The notes: generated by a model from the letters alone, not told the origin. DNA of 64,000 bases from Streptomyces jeddahensis (GCF_001642995.1 NZ_LOHS01000116.1:1-64000); one strand, 5' to 3'. Positions 32,082 to 41,320 are shown, counted from the first letter of the stretch. Program-made: numbers and translations.

Positions 32082-33476
32082 TCAGGCGCCCTGCCACACC
32101 GTGGTGATGTTGCAGAACTCGCGGATCCCGTGACCCGACAACTCGCGCCCGTAGCCGGAGCGCTTGACTCCGCCGAACGGGAACGCCGGGTGTGAGGCCG
32201 TCATTCCGTTGACGTACACACCGCCCGCCTCGATGTCCCGCACGAAGCGGTCCACCTCTGCGTCGTCACGCGTCCAGAGGTTCGAACTGAGCCCGAACGG
32301 CGTGTCGTTGGCGAGTTCCACGGCCGCCTCCAGATCGGGCACCCGGTAGAGCGCGGCGACCGGGCCGAACGTCTCCTCGCGGTGGATGCGCATCCCGGGC
32401 GTGATGTCGGCGATCACCGTGGGGGAGTAGTACCAGCCGCGCTCGGCGAGCCCCTCCGGGCGGTGGCCGCCGCACAGGAGCGTCGCGCCGCGCCGCACCG
32501 CGTCGTCGACGATCTCCTCGAGGTCCTTGCGGCCCTGCTCGCTGGAGAGCGGTCCCACCTCGGTCGACTCGTCCAGCGGGTCGCCGACCTTCAGGGCGCG
32601 CATGCCGGCGGCGAAGCGGCCCGCGAACGCCTCGTACACGTCCGTGTGGACGATGAACCGCTTGGCGGCGATGCAGGACTGGCCGGTGTTCTGCGCCCGC
32701 GCGCGCACCGCCGTCTTCGCCGCCTCCTCGATGTCCGCCGACGGCATGACGACGAACGGGTCGCTGCCGCCCAGCTCCAGCACCGTCTTCTTCACCTCGT
32801 CGCCGGCGATCGAGGCGACGGAGCGGCCCGCCGGTTCGCTGCCGGTGAGCGTCGCGGCGGCCACCCGGGGGTCGCGCAGGATGCCCTCGACGGCGCCGGA
32901 TCCGATGAGCAGAGTCTGGAAGCAGCCCTCGGGAAAGCCCGCCCTGCGGAAGAGGTCCTCCAGATAAAGGGCTGTCCCCGGCACGTTCGACGCGTGCTTG
33001 AGCAGGCCCACGTTGCCCGCCATGATCGCGGGCGCGGCGAACCGGATCACCTGCCACAGCGGGAAGTTCCACGGCATCACCGCGAGGATCACTCCGAGCG
33101 GGCGGTAGCGGACCCGGGCGCGCACTGCTCCGGAGTCCTTCACGTCCGTACCAGCCGGGTGCTCGTCGGCGAGCAGGCCCTCCGCGTGGTCGGCGTACCA
33201 GCGCATCGCCTTCACGCACTTCGCGGCCTCCGCGCGCGCCTGCGTCACCGGCTTGCCCATCTCGGTCGTCATGGTGCGCGCGACGTCCTGCTGGTCCTCC
33301 TCGAGCAGGTCGGCGGCGCGGTGCACCAGCCGGGCCCGCTCGGCGAACGAGGTGGTGCGATACCTGCGGAAGGCCGCGGCGGCCCTGGCGATCCGCCGCT
33401 CGATCTCCTCGGCGCTCAGCTCGTCGTACGTCTTGAGCGTCTGGCCGTCCGCCGGATTCACGGTAGCGATGGGCAT
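32082..33476 (-). CDS. NAD(P)-dependent succinate-semialdehyde dehydrogenase family
   Basis: 464-residue aldehyde dehydrogenase. MPWNFPLWQVIRFAAPA, the catalytic glutamate in LELGGSDPFVV and the nucleophile cysteine in NTGQSCIAAKRF are present. The length and NTGQSC/PFGGVKRSGYGREL signatures match the GabD1-type succinate-semialdehyde dehydrogenases that complete the actinobacterial 2-oxoglutarate or GABA route. Start ATG at 33476 with AGGAGG upstream; a GTG at 33485 overlaps that site. Monocistronic. Confidence 0.88.
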   Translation of the reverse strand: MPIATVNPADGQTLKTYDELSAEEIERRIARAAAAFRRYRTTSFAERARLVHRAADLLEEDQQDVARTMTTEMGKPVTQARAEAAKCVKAMRWYADHAEGLLADEHPAGTDVKDSGAVRARVRYRPLGVILAVMPWNFPLWQVIRFAAPAIMAGNVGLLKHASNVPGTALYLEDLFRRAGFPEGCFQTLLIGSGAVEGILRDPRVAAATLTGSEPAGRSVASIAGDEVKKTVLELGGSDPFVVMPSADIEEAAKTAVRARAQNTGQSCIAAKRFIVHTDVYEAFAGRFAAGMRALKVGDPLDESTEVGPLSSEQGRKDLEEIVDDAVRRGATLLCGGHRPEGLAERGWYYSPTVIADITPGMRIHREETFGPVAALYRVPDLEAAVELANDTPFGLSSNLWTRDDAEVDRFVRDIEAGGVYVNGMTASHPAFPFGGVKRSGYGRELSGHGIREFCNITTVWQGA

Positions 33477-33616
33477 GGCGGGCACCTCCTTGTGCGCGGT
33501 GCTTCGACCTTGGCCCGGCGTGTACGGCGTCGCAAGGCGGCGGATGCGCCGGGAAACGCCGCGTACCCGTGGGCGGGGCCCGTCATGCCTGTCCAGTCAT
33601 GCCTGTCCTGGTGGCG

Positions 33617-33645
33617 GCCCTCGGCCGCCGGCGCCGCGAGGGCCG
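33617..33645. terminator. Terminator downstream of the Nudix gene
   Basis: GGCCCTCG (33617-33624) pairs with CGAGGGCC (33638-33645), eight base pairs, ten bases after the leftward stop at 33655. Confidence 0.55.
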
Positions 33646-33654
33646 TGCGGCGCC

Positions 33655-34131
33655 TCAGCCGTGGACCGAGCCGAGGTGCTCGGGGAGCCGGTCCAGGAAC
33701 GCCGTCTGAGCGGAGACGACGACCTCCCGGGCCCGGCTGAGCGGGAGCCAAGCGACCCGGTCGAGCTCGGGGAACGTGCTCACCCGCCCCGATCCCCTCG
33801 GCCACTCCATCGTGAAGGTGCCCGGCACCACGTCGGCGGGGTCGATGTCACCTTCCACGGCCCAGACCGTCACGGTCTTGCCGCCTCTCTGCCGGACCTC
33901 GCCCAGCGGGACGGCGGCGCCGTCCGGCGGCGGCACCCCGAGCTCCTCTTCGAACTCCCGCCGAGCGGCGTCCCACGCCGGCTCGTCGGCGTCGTGCTCC
34001 CCCTTCGGCACGGTCCACGCCCCGGCCTCGCGTCGCGCCCAGAAGGGCCCGCCCATGTGCCCCACCAGGACCTCGACACCCTCGGGCGCGCGACGGTACA
34101 GCAGGAGTCCCGCGCTGCGGTTCACGGCCAT
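33655..34131 (-). CDS. Nudix hydrolase
   Basis: 158-residue pyrophosphohydrolase of the Nudix fold. The box is complete: G-x5-E-x7-REUxEExGU in GEHDADEPAWDAARR followed by EFEEELGV (about 44-66). The early SAGLLLYRR and GGPFWARR.AGAWTVPKGE resemble the ADP-ribose/diadenosine polyphosphate subgroup, but the substrate is uncertain. No operon partners. Confidence 0.9.
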   Translation of the reverse strand: MAVNRSAGLLLYRRAPEGVEVLVGHMGGPFWARREAGAWTVPKGEHDADEPAWDAARREFEEELGVPPPDGAAVPLGEVRQRGGKTVTVWAVEGDIDPADVVPGTFTMEWPRGSGRVSTFPELDRVAWLPLSRAREVVVSAQTAFLDRLPEHLGSVHG

Positions 34132-34478
34132 GGATCCAGTGTGCCGAGCCGCCGTTCAGGGGGCGCGGGCGCAGCCGGGCCCGTCTCCACGCGTGTCGGC
34201 ACGATGTCTCCACGTCGGCGGTACGCCTCCGCGGGCGTCCGTCCGGCGGGAGGCCGACCGGGGGCGACGCGGGGCCAGCCGGCGGCAAGCAGGCGCATCG
34301 CAGAGTGAGGCCGGCATCCATTCGAAGGAAAAACACATGGTCCGCTCAGGGGAACGGGCGTGTCCCTGCGATGACCGAGGCGGCCCTGCCCATCCTGCTG
34401 ACGGTTGCCGGGCCCGACGGCTGGCCGCCCGTGCGCCCGCAGCGACCCACGTGACCACGGACACCTTGAAGGAATCGC
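34132..34478. other. Gene-free interval before the mini-protein/GT2 pair
   Basis: 347 bases between divergent genes. Only short frames without family similarity occur. The promoter for the 34479 operon should lie here; AAGGAA at 34469-34474 serves as the mini-protein ribosome site. I see no palindrome I would trust. Confidence 0.4.
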
Positions 34479-34658
34479 ATGTACGGATCCGAACTCGCCC
34501 GCACCGGGCCGGCAGCCCTCGTCATCGGCGGCGTGACCTTCACGCCGCTGTGGCAGATGGCGATCGGCGTCGGCGTCGTCCTCGTCGGCGCCATCGGCCT
34601 TCGTCTCTCCAGCCGCCTGCCCCGGAGAACTGGGGAAGCGGTTCGCGCATATCGATGA
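34479..34658 (+). CDS. 59-residue sorting-signal-like membrane protein
   Basis: A tiny protein not previously listed because of its length: MYGSELARTGPAAL, then a hydrophobic stretch (about 13-42) and an Arg-rich tail (SRLPRRTGEAVRAYR). LARTG followed by a membrane helix and basic residues is the layout of a class E sortase (LAxTG) sorting signal, yet almost no protein precedes it. AAGGAA is four bases before the ATG. Its stop overlaps the GT2 start as ATGA, so the two are translationally coupled. Whether a sortase cleaves it is unknown. Confidence 0.65.
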   Translation: MYGSELARTGPAALVIGGVTFTPLWQMAIGVGVVLVGAIGLRLSSRLPRRTGEAVRAYR

Positions 34659-36070
34659 AGAATCGTTTCGCTCTCGCCTGTGCCGATCAGACCGGCCGTC
34701 GGCGCTGCCTGGCGTTCTCGCTCGTCAGCGCCGCGGCCCTGACCGCCTACGCGCACCACCACCTCACCCGGGTCGTGCACGAGCCGTCGCGTCTGGTCGC
34801 GATCGACGCCTTCGCCTTCTGCTGGCTGGCCTTCACCCTGATCGCGGCGTACGCACATCGCGATGTCAGGCTCACAGCCGGGCAGGCCCGGCTGATGGAC
34901 CACCGCCGGGTCACGGTGGTGGTGCCCGTCTTCAACGAGGACCCCAAGACGTTCCGCGCGCTCCTGGAGAGCGTGGCCCGCCAGTCGCGGCTCCCGCAGC
35001 GCCTCCACATCGTCGACAACGGCTCCACCGACAGCGACTGCCGGAGTGTGTTCGACGACTGGGTCCGGACCGCCCCGGCGGGCCTGGAGGCGCGGTACGA
35101 CGCCACCGGCCGGGTGGGCAAGCGCCGGGCCCAGGCGGTGGCGTTCGACGCCGACCCGGAGGCGGACATCTTCTGCACGCTGGACTCCGACACCGTCCTG
35201 GACCCGCACGCCATCCGCGAGGGCATCGCACCGTTCTCACGCGCCGACACCACCAGCGTGGCCGGGCTGCTCGTGGGGCTCAACCACGCGCAGAACCTGC
35301 TGACGCGGCTGGTGGACCTGTCGTACGTGTTGTCGTTCCTCAACGGCCGCTCCTCCACGTCCCGCCTCGGCTCCGTGGTCGTGAACTGCGGGGGACTGGC
35401 GTTCTACCGCGCCGACGTCGTGCGGAAGTACCAGCACGCATACGTCGCGCAGACCGTGTGCGGACGGCCCGTCTGCACGGGCGACGACCGGATGCTGACC
35501 GGCTACTCCCTGCTGGAGGGGCGGACGGTGATTCAGGAGGGGTCGGTGGCCTACACACTGCTGCCCGACAACCTGTCCCATCTGACCCGGCAACGCGTCC
35601 GGTGGTGGCGGTCGTTCTTCTGGGGCGGCGCCTGGCTCATCCGCACGTGTCCGCTGTCCAAGCCCGGGTGGTGGCTGGTGATGTGGCAGTTCGCCTGCTT
35701 CGTCCTGAACTCCTACGCGCTTCCTGTGGTGGTGATCGTCCACACGTCCGAGGCCGGCGGGCTCGTGCTGCCGTTCCTCGGATATCTGGCGCTGCTGTCC
35801 TATGTCCGCTCCATGCGGTACCTCATCGTCCGGCGCCCCGACCAGACCCGCGTGCAGCAGCTGACGGCCTTCGCGATGGCGCCGATCGCGACGCTGGTGA
35901 ACCTGTACGTGTGCACCGCGCTGCAGTACGTGGGTCTCGCCACCTTCCTGAAGACCGGCTGGTCCACCCGTCAGACGGTGGAGGTGTCCCTCGGCGCTGT
36001 GCCCGAGCCCGGCACGCGGGCGGTACCGGGTGCCAGGTTCCGAACCCGACGGCAAGGCGTCGGCACCTGA
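34655..36070 (+). CDS. Processive family 2 glycosyltransferase
   Basis: 471-residue membrane glycosyltransferase of the hyaluronan/chitin/cellulose synthase type. Two N-terminal membrane segments, a cytosolic GT2 domain (about 85-330) with VVVPVFNEDP, the metal site LDSDTVLD, TGDDRMLTGY and QRVRWWRSFF (the Q-x-x-R-W processivity motif), then about four C-terminal membrane helices. It should polymerise an extracellular or lipid-linked glycan; the sugar cannot be inferred. There is no bcsB or lyase gene. Preceded by the overlapping 59-residue protein, which may be its partner or target. Confidence 0.88.
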   Translation: MKNRFALACADQTGRRRCLAFSLVSAAALTAYAHHHLTRVVHEPSRLVAIDAFAFCWLAFTLIAAYAHRDVRLTAGQARLMDHRRVTVVVPVFNEDPKTFRALLESVARQSRLPQRLHIVDNGSTDSDCRSVFDDWVRTAPAGLEARYDATGRVGKRRAQAVAFDADPEADIFCTLDSDTVLDPHAIREGIAPFSRADTTSVAGLLVGLNHAQNLLTRLVDLSYVLSFLNGRSSTSRLGSVVVNCGGLAFYRADVVRKYQHAYVAQTVCGRPVCTGDDRMLTGYSLLEGRTVIQEGSVAYTLLPDNLSHLTRQRVRWWRSFFWGGAWLIRTCPLSKPGWWLVMWQFACFVLNSYALPVVVIVHTSEAGGLVLPFLGYLALLSYVRSMRYLIVRRPDQTRVQQLTAFAMAPIATLVNLYVCTALQYVGLATFLKTGWSTRQTVEVSLGAVPEPGTRAVPGARFRTRRQGVGT

Positions 36071-36104
36071 TGCGGTGGCGGCCATCGGGCGATGCGGCCG
36101 ACGG

Positions 36105-37643
36105 CTATCGGGCGTGGGCGGCGAGCACCGTCTCCACGGTGTCCGCCTCCGCGGGCGACTTGTCCTCCCGGTACCGCACCACCCGGGCGAACCGCAGCGT
36201 GACCCCCGCCGGGTACCGCGTGGACTTCTGCAGCCCGTCGTACGCGATCTCGACGACGAGCTCGGGGCGCACGGTGACGACGTAGCCGTTGTCGCTGATC
36301 GCGAGCTGCTGCAGGCGCTCGGTCTGCCAGGCGAGCATCGTGTCCGTCATGCCCTTGAAGGTCTTGCCCAGCATGGCGAAGGAGCCGTCGGGGCGGCGCG
36401 CGCCCAGATGGAGGTTGGACAGCTTTCCGGTGCGCCGGCCGTGGCCCCACTCGGCGGCCAGCACCACCAGGTCCAGGGTGTGCACGGGCTTCACCTTCAG
36501 CCAGGAGGCCCCGCGCCGTCCCGCGCTGTAGGGCGCGTCGAGTGCCTTGACGACGACGCCCTCGTGGCCGCGGTGCAGCGTTGCGGCCAGGAACTCCTCG
36601 GCTGCTCGGCGGGCCGCGTCGTCCGCGGGATCGTCCACGACGGCGCGCCGTACCCGCATCGGCTCGGGCACCAGCCGCGCCAGCTCGGCGTGTCGCTCGC
36701 TGAACGGCAGGTCGAGAAGGTCGCGGTCGTCGACGGACAGCGCGTCGAAGAAGACGGGGGACAGGGGCACGGCGGCCGCCGCGGTGGCCACGTCGACACG
36801 CGAGCCGACGCGGCCGGCGATCTCCTGGAACGACCGCGGCCGGCCCTCGGCGTTCAGCGCGATCACCTCGCCGTCGAGGATGAACCGCTCGCCCCTCAAC
36901 TGCCGTGCTGCGGAGGTGAGTTCAGGGAGCCGGTCGGTGATGTCGTCGAGTGTGCGGGTGTAGACGCGTACGTCGTCGCCGGTGCGGTGTACCTGCACGC
37001 GGATGCCGTCGAGTTTCTCCTCGACCGCGCAGGGCCCAAGCTTGCCGACCGCTTCGCCCACGGACGACGCGGTGTGCGCGAGCATCGGCAGGACCGGCCG
37101 TCCGACGGTGAGCTGGAAGTCCGCCAGTGCCACCGGGCCGCGGGTGAGCAGGGCCTCGGCGATGTTCTGCAGCGATCCCGCCAGCATCACGGCGCGGCGC
37201 ACGTCCGCCGGGGGCGTACCGGTCGCCTCGGCGAGCCCCTCGACCGCCACCGCGTCCAGCGCCCCCTGGCGCACCTCACCGGTGAGCAGCCCGAACAGGA
37301 ACCGCTGCTCGTCCGCCGTGGCCGCGCCCAGCAACCGGCCCACGAGCCGCTTTCGTTCGGCCGTCGAGCCCGCGCCGGACACCGCCCCCAGACCGGTCAG
37401 TGCCGCGTCCACATCCCGTACGGTGAGCGTCGGCTCGGCCGCGGGCGCGACGGGCTCGCGCAGCACGCTCCAGCCGATGCCGAGCCGCCCCTGCGGGATG
37501 CGCCCCGCCAGATACGGGATGACGATCGGCACGTCGTCCGGTTCCGCGGCCCGGAACAACTCGGCCAGCAGAGAGATCTTGCGGGACCGCGCCGAGGTGG
37601 CCGCGACGTCCTTGGACACACGTACGAGCCGGGCGAACAGCAT
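36105..37643 (-). CDS. ligB: ATP-dependent DNA ligase (LigB-type)
   Basis: 512-residue nick-sealing ligase. An N-terminal DNA-binding domain (1-180), adenylation domain with nucleophile Lys210 (EEKLDGIR), motifs FILDGEVIA, EGVVVKA and SWLKVKP, and an OB domain ending near RFARVV. The length equals mycobacterial LigB. The ATG at 37643 has GCAGGA upstream; the in-frame extension to 37796 is not conserved. The replicative NAD-dependent LigA is expected elsewhere; this enzyme probably serves repair. Divergent from the kinase gene. Confidence 0.92.
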   Translation of the reverse strand: MLFARLVRVSKDVAATSARSRKISLLAELFRAAEPDDVPIVIPYLAGRIPQGRLGIGWSVLREPVAPAAEPTLTVRDVDAALTGLGAVSGAGSTAERKRLVGRLLGAATADEQRFLFGLLTGEVRQGALDAVAVEGLAEATGTPPADVRRAVMLAGSLQNIAEALLTRGPVALADFQLTVGRPVLPMLAHTASSVGEAVGKLGPCAVEEKLDGIRVQVHRTGDDVRVYTRTLDDITDRLPELTSAARQLRGERFILDGEVIALNAEGRPRSFQEIAGRVGSRVDVATAAAAVPLSPVFFDALSVDDRDLLDLPFSERHAELARLVPEPMRVRRAVVDDPADDAARRAAEEFLAATLHRGHEGVVVKALDAPYSAGRRGASWLKVKPVHTLDLVVLAAEWGHGRRTGKLSNLHLGARRPDGSFAMLGKTFKGMTDTMLAWQTERLQQLAISDNGYVVTVRPELVVEIAYDGLQKSTRYPAGVTLRFARVVRYREDKSPAEADTVETVLAAHAR

Positions 37644-37888
37644 GCAGCCATCCTGCAACGCGGCGGGCCCTCGTGCCCGGCCGCCACCGCGGTGAGGCAC
37701 CCCGGACCGTACTCGTGGCGGACCCGGCGGCCGTACTCCGTGAGGCGGAGGGGAAGGAAGCGCGTAGAGGGGCAAGAGCGCGTGCTGTGACGGCATTTGG
37801 CCGCTCGAAGAGTCTTGCGGGCGGTGGTCGCGCGGGTAACTGTCATACGGAAGATTCAGCGCTGGGCGAGGGTCTCAGGGGGAAGGCC

Positions 37889-39856
37889 ATGACGGGGGAG
37901 ACGTCGGGCCACGGCCGGGGTCAGGATCAGGACGGCAGGGGGCTGATAGCGGACCGGTACCGGCTGGTGCGGCGGCTCGGCATCGGCGGCATGGCGATGG
38001 TGTGGCTCGCCTACGACGAGGTGCTGGCCAGCGAGGTCGCGGTCAAGGAGATCGCCGTGCCGGAGCCCGGCCTGTCCTGGCATGCGGGCGGCGAGGGGAG
38101 CCTGGACCAGGAGATGACCGCCCGGGTGGCGCGGGCACGCGCGGAAGCCCGCAACGCGGCACGGCTGCGCAGCCATCCGCATGTGGCGACGGTCTACGAC
38201 GTGGTCCAGCACAAGGGGCTGCCGTGGATCGTCATGGAATACGTACCGGGGGCCACCGACGCGGAGGCGGTGGTCCGGGCGAACGGTCCGATGTCCTCAT
38301 CCGATACCGCCCGCATCGGCATCGCCGTCCTTGACGCGCTGGTCACGGGGCATCGGCTCGGCATTCTGCACCGGGACGTGAAACCGGCCAACATCCTTCT
38401 GGCACCGGGGACTTCCGATGCTTCGGCTGACGGTGCCGGTGCCGGCGCCGGTGCCGGTGCAGGGGCGGTGTTCGAGCGGGTGCTGCTCACCGACTACGGC
38501 ATCTCGCTGCGCCCCGCCTCGGGCGATCCCCGGCTGACCGCGGCCGGCGGGGTTATCGGTACGCCGGGTTATCTGTCGCCCGAGCGGGCCAGGGGAGGAA
38601 CGCCGACGGCGGCCGGCGATCTCTTCTCGCTCGGCGCGACGCTGTACCGCCTGGTGGAGGGCGAGGGCCCGTTCGCCCGCGACTCCGACCTCTCCACGCT
38701 CACGGCCGTGCTCTTCGAGGACCCGCCCCCGCCGCGCCGGGCCTCCGCTCCGCTGGCCACCGTGCTGCTGGGGCTCCTGGAGAAGGATCCGGAGCGGCGT
38801 ATGACGGGCTCGGAGGCTGCGCGCCTGCTGCGTGAGGCGGTCTCTGCCGGGTCGGCGGGACACGCCTTCGCGGGAGGCTCCGGTGCGGGGCACCAGCAGG
38901 GCGCTGACCTGCCAGGGCCGCCGGTGGCGGCCCTGCCGGCGCCCTCTCCTCCTCTTGCCCCGACGGCCGCAGTCGTCGCGCCGGGGAGGAGGCGCCGGGT
39001 TCGGGCCTCTCTGCTGGGCCTCGCGGCGGCCGCCGTGGCGGGCGCGGTCTGGGGCGGTATCGCGCTCGCCGACGGGATCGGAGCCGACGCCGACAAGAAC
39101 CCGACTGATTCCACGTCCGAGTCCTCCGACGGCCACCCCTACCGCCCGTACCGGAACAACACCACCCTCGATCAGGAACTGGTCCCCGGCGAATGCGTCA
39201 ACGCCGTCTGGGAGAACCCGAAGAAGCCGTACACCGGCGAGGTGCAGATGTGGCCCGCGGACTGCCGTGTCTCCTCGCCCGCCGGCCAGGTGATAGCCGT
39301 CGAGCGGGTCGCCGACCCGGAGAGCCTGAGCGAGACGCAGGCCAGGCGCACCTGTGAGGAACGCACCGCCGAGCTCCGCAAGACCCTCGCCGCGCCCGTG
39401 GCCTACCCGATGCTGCCCTCCGGCGACGGCTCGACGCTCGCCTGCCTGGTCTTCCAGCGCGGCACCGACGAGATATACGGCCCGCTCGGCGAGTTCCGCA
39501 CCGAGGGCGAGCATCTCGCCGTCACCAACGCCGGAACAGGCGACTGCTTCAACGTCGACGACCGGAACCGGTGGATCCTGATCAACTGCGACAAACCGCA
39601 CGCCCAGCAGGCGATCGGCTGGGCGAAGGCCCGGGACGACATGTCCTACCAGGAGTTCTTGAAGGCGAATCCGGACCTCTGCCAGCAGAAATACGAGAAG
39701 GAATGGGCGCGCGGCACATCACGGAAGATCGCCGGCTGGTACACCGCGGACGAGGACCGGTGGAACAGCGGCTTTCGGTTCCTCATGTGCGCGCTCAAGG
39801 ACGCGGACGCCTCCAAGAAGCTTCCCGGCGGTGTCGCCGAGCCCGTGGACGGCTGA
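37889..39856 (+). CDS. Transmembrane Ser/Thr protein kinase
   Basis: 655 residues. The N-terminal PknB-like kinase has glycine loop GIGGMAMVWLA, Lys53, catalytic Asp163 (HRDVKPANIL) and DYG at 202-204. A Gly/Ala repeat (about 181-193) is inserted between catalytic loop and DYG, unusual for a kinase core. After a Pro/Ala linker one membrane helix lies near 372-395, then an extracellular domain with several cysteines (GECVNAVWENP, GDCFNVDD) resembling septum-formation-type domains. No PASTA repeats. The ATG at 37889 has GGGGGAAGG before it. Confidence 0.9.
   Translation: MTGETSGHGRGQDQDGRGLIADRYRLVRRLGIGGMAMVWLAYDEVLASEVAVKEIAVPEPGLSWHAGGEGSLDQEMTARVARARAEARNAARLRSHPHVATVYDVVQHKGLPWIVMEYVPGATDAEAVVRANGPMSSSDTARIGIAVLDALVTGHRLGILHRDVKPANILLAPGTSDASADGAGAGAGAGAGAVFERVLLTDYGISLRPASGDPRLTAAGGVIGTPGYLSPERARGGTPTAAGDLFSLGATLYRLVEGEGPFARDSDLSTLTAVLFEDPPPPRRASAPLATVLLGLLEKDPERRMTGSEAARLLREAVSAGSAGHAFAGGSGAGHQQGADLPGPPVAALPAPSPPLAPTAAVVAPGRRRRVRASLLGLAAAAVAGAVWGGIALADGIGADADKNPTDSTSESSDGHPYRPYRNNTTLDQELVPGECVNAVWENPKKPYTGEVQMWPADCRVSSPAGQVIAVERVADPESLSETQARRTCEERTAELRKTLAAPVAYPMLPSGDGSTLACLVFQRGTDEIYGPLGEFRTEGEHLAVTNAGTGDCFNVDDRNRWILINCDKPHAQQAIGWAKARDDMSYQEFLKANPDLCQQKYEKEWARGTSRKIAGWYTADEDRWNSGFRFLMCALKDADASKKLPGGVAEPVDG
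38431..38468 (+). repeat. GGTGCC hexamer microsatellite in the kinase gene
   Basis: About six imperfect copies of a GGTGCC/GGCGCC/GGTGCA hexamer encode the Gly-Ala stretch within the kinase domain. Such in-frame hexamer tracts can change length by slippage without breaking the frame. Confidence 0.6.
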
Positions 39857-39895
39857 GGGCCCGAGGCATGGGCCCCAGGCCCTGTCGTCAGCCGA

Positions 39896-39905
39896 CTTCC
39901 GGAAA
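39896..39905. promoter_or_regulatory. Possible distal LacI-type half operator
   Basis: CTTCCGGAAA is identical to the right half of the operator at 41016-41036 and lies 36 bases past the end of the LacI gene. It could be an auxiliary site or coincidence; a 10-mer match within 1.2 kb is suggestive only. Confidence 0.3.
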
Positions 39906-39940
39906 TCTGATCGAAAAATATCGGATCGGCCGCCGTGTAC

Positions 39941-40990
39941 TCAGAGCCCGGCGGCGCCCTCCGCGGAAGCCGTGCTCGACCGCACGACGAGCTCCGTGGC
40001 CAGTTCGACGCGCAGTGAGTCGATCTCCTCGCCGTGTGCGAGGCGCAGGACGGTTCTCGCCGCGGCCTTGCCCATCTCGGCGAGGGGCTGCCGCACCGTG
40101 GTGAGCGGCGGCGCAGACCAGCGCACCTCGGGGAGATCGTCGAATCCCACGATGCTCATGTCCTCGGGCACCCGCAGGCCGCGGCGGCGCAGCGCCTCGA
40201 TCGCGCCGAGGGCCATCTGGTCGCTGGAGGCGAAGAGCGCGGTGGGTGGCTCGGCCAGGTCGAGCAGCGCGTTGCAGCCGCTGAACCCGGACGCGTGGTG
40301 GAAGTCGCCCGGCACGACGTACTTCTCGTCGTACGGGAGTCCCGCCGCCTCCAGCGCCGCCCGGTAGCCGTCGAGGCGGGCCCTGCTGCACAGTAGCCGG
40401 GGCGGGCCCGCGATCAGGCCGATGCGGCGGTGGCCGAGGGAGATCAGATGCTCGGTCGCGGCCATGCCGCCGGCCCAGTTGGTGGCACCGACGGTGGGCA
40501 CCTCGAAGGCCGGGGAACCGGCCGGATCGACGACCACCAGCGGTACGCCGAGCCGGTGCAGCTCCTCGTGCAGGTTCGGCTCCAGGACGGACGTGACCAG
40601 GATGACGCCGTCCGAGGCGCGGGCCCGGAGGTTCTGCATCCACTGCCGGGCCGAGCCCGCGCGGTTGTGTATCGCCGACACCACGGTGCCGATGCCCGAC
40701 GCGTGCGCCACCTCCTCGACGCCGCGGATGATCTCGACGGCCCAGGGGCTGTCGAGATCGTTGAAGACCAGGTCGAGGAGCGAGGCCCGCTCGCCGGGCG
40801 CCTGGGGCCGCCGCCGGTAGCCGTGCCGGCGCAACAGCTCCTCGACACGGGCGCGGGTCGCGGCGGACACGTCGGAACGCCCGTTCACGACACGGGACAC
40901 GGTCGGCACCGAGACCCCCGCCTCCTGCGCGATGGCCGTGATCGTCACCTTGCGCTTCGGGGTATCGCCCGGCGCGTCCTCGGTTGCCAT
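39941..40990 (-). CDS. LacI-family regulator
   Basis: 349-residue sugar-responsive repressor. Helix-turn-helix VTITAIAQEAGVSVPTVSRVVNG at about 15-38, then the periplasmic-binding-like domain (SDGVILV, ALFASSDQMALGAIEAL, SIVGFDDLPEVRWSAPPLTTVRQP). The ATG at 40990 has GAGGGAG upstream. A near-perfect 21-bp palindrome 25 bases upstream is probably its own operator. No sugar transporter or glycosidase gene is adjacent, so the target regulon lies elsewhere. Confidence 0.92.
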   Translation of the reverse strand: MATEDAPGDTPKRKVTITAIAQEAGVSVPTVSRVVNGRSDVSAATRARVEELLRRHGYRRRPQAPGERASLLDLVFNDLDSPWAVEIIRGVEEVAHASGIGTVVSAIHNRAGSARQWMQNLRARASDGVILVTSVLEPNLHEELHRLGVPLVVVDPAGSPAFEVPTVGATNWAGGMAATEHLISLGHRRIGLIAGPPRLLCSRARLDGYRAALEAAGLPYDEKYVVPGDFHHASGFSGCNALLDLAEPPTALFASSDQMALGAIEALRRRGLRVPEDMSIVGFDDLPEVRWSAPPLTTVRQPLAEMGKAAARTVLRLAHGEEIDSLRVELATELVVRSSTASAEGAAGL

Positions 40991-41015
40991 ACTCTGCTCC
41001 CTCGTTCCTCGGCAC

Positions 41016-41036
41016 TTTGCGGAAGTCTTCCGGAAA
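41016..41036. promoter_or_regulatory. LacI operator, near-perfect 21-bp palindrome
   Basis: TTTGCGGAAG, central T, CTTCCGGAAA: all pairs match except one (G/G at positions 4 and 18). An odd-length palindrome of this size is typical of LacI-family sites. Located between -26 and -46 from the LacI start codon. Confidence 0.65.
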
Positions 41037-41320
41037 GTGGGGGCTGACGGGAAGAGGCGGCGGCAGTTGGTTCGCCAGTATGACCGCGCGCGGGTGCCCG
41101 GGAGCCCCCTGCCGAGTCGCGGACGGTCGTGCGAGTCGCGGACATCTGTCGGCGCGACCGCATGGCGGCCGCAGACCGGCGCCGAGCGCTGCAAGGGTAT
41201 CGCGCCCGGCCGGTTCGACCTCCCTGCCCCCTTCGCCCTGCTTGCGGGGCTCCTGGGCGGGCTCTCAGTGGCTCCCGGCCGGGCTTACGTTCCCCCGTCC
41301 GCATCGATGAGGTGCGCCGG

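Noticed and set aside
28014..33476. A complete secondary-metabolite cluster around rppA
   Set aside because: Only the synthase and a cupin look relevant. The acetamidase, DUF6213-like and aldehyde dehydrogenase genes do not form a recognisable pathway with it, and there is no regulator or exporter.
34336..34478. Short rightward frames before the mini-protein, one after an AAGGAAAAA sequence
   Set aside because: They continue in frame into antisense-like low-complexity sequence or stop after under 30 codons, with no similarity to known proteins.
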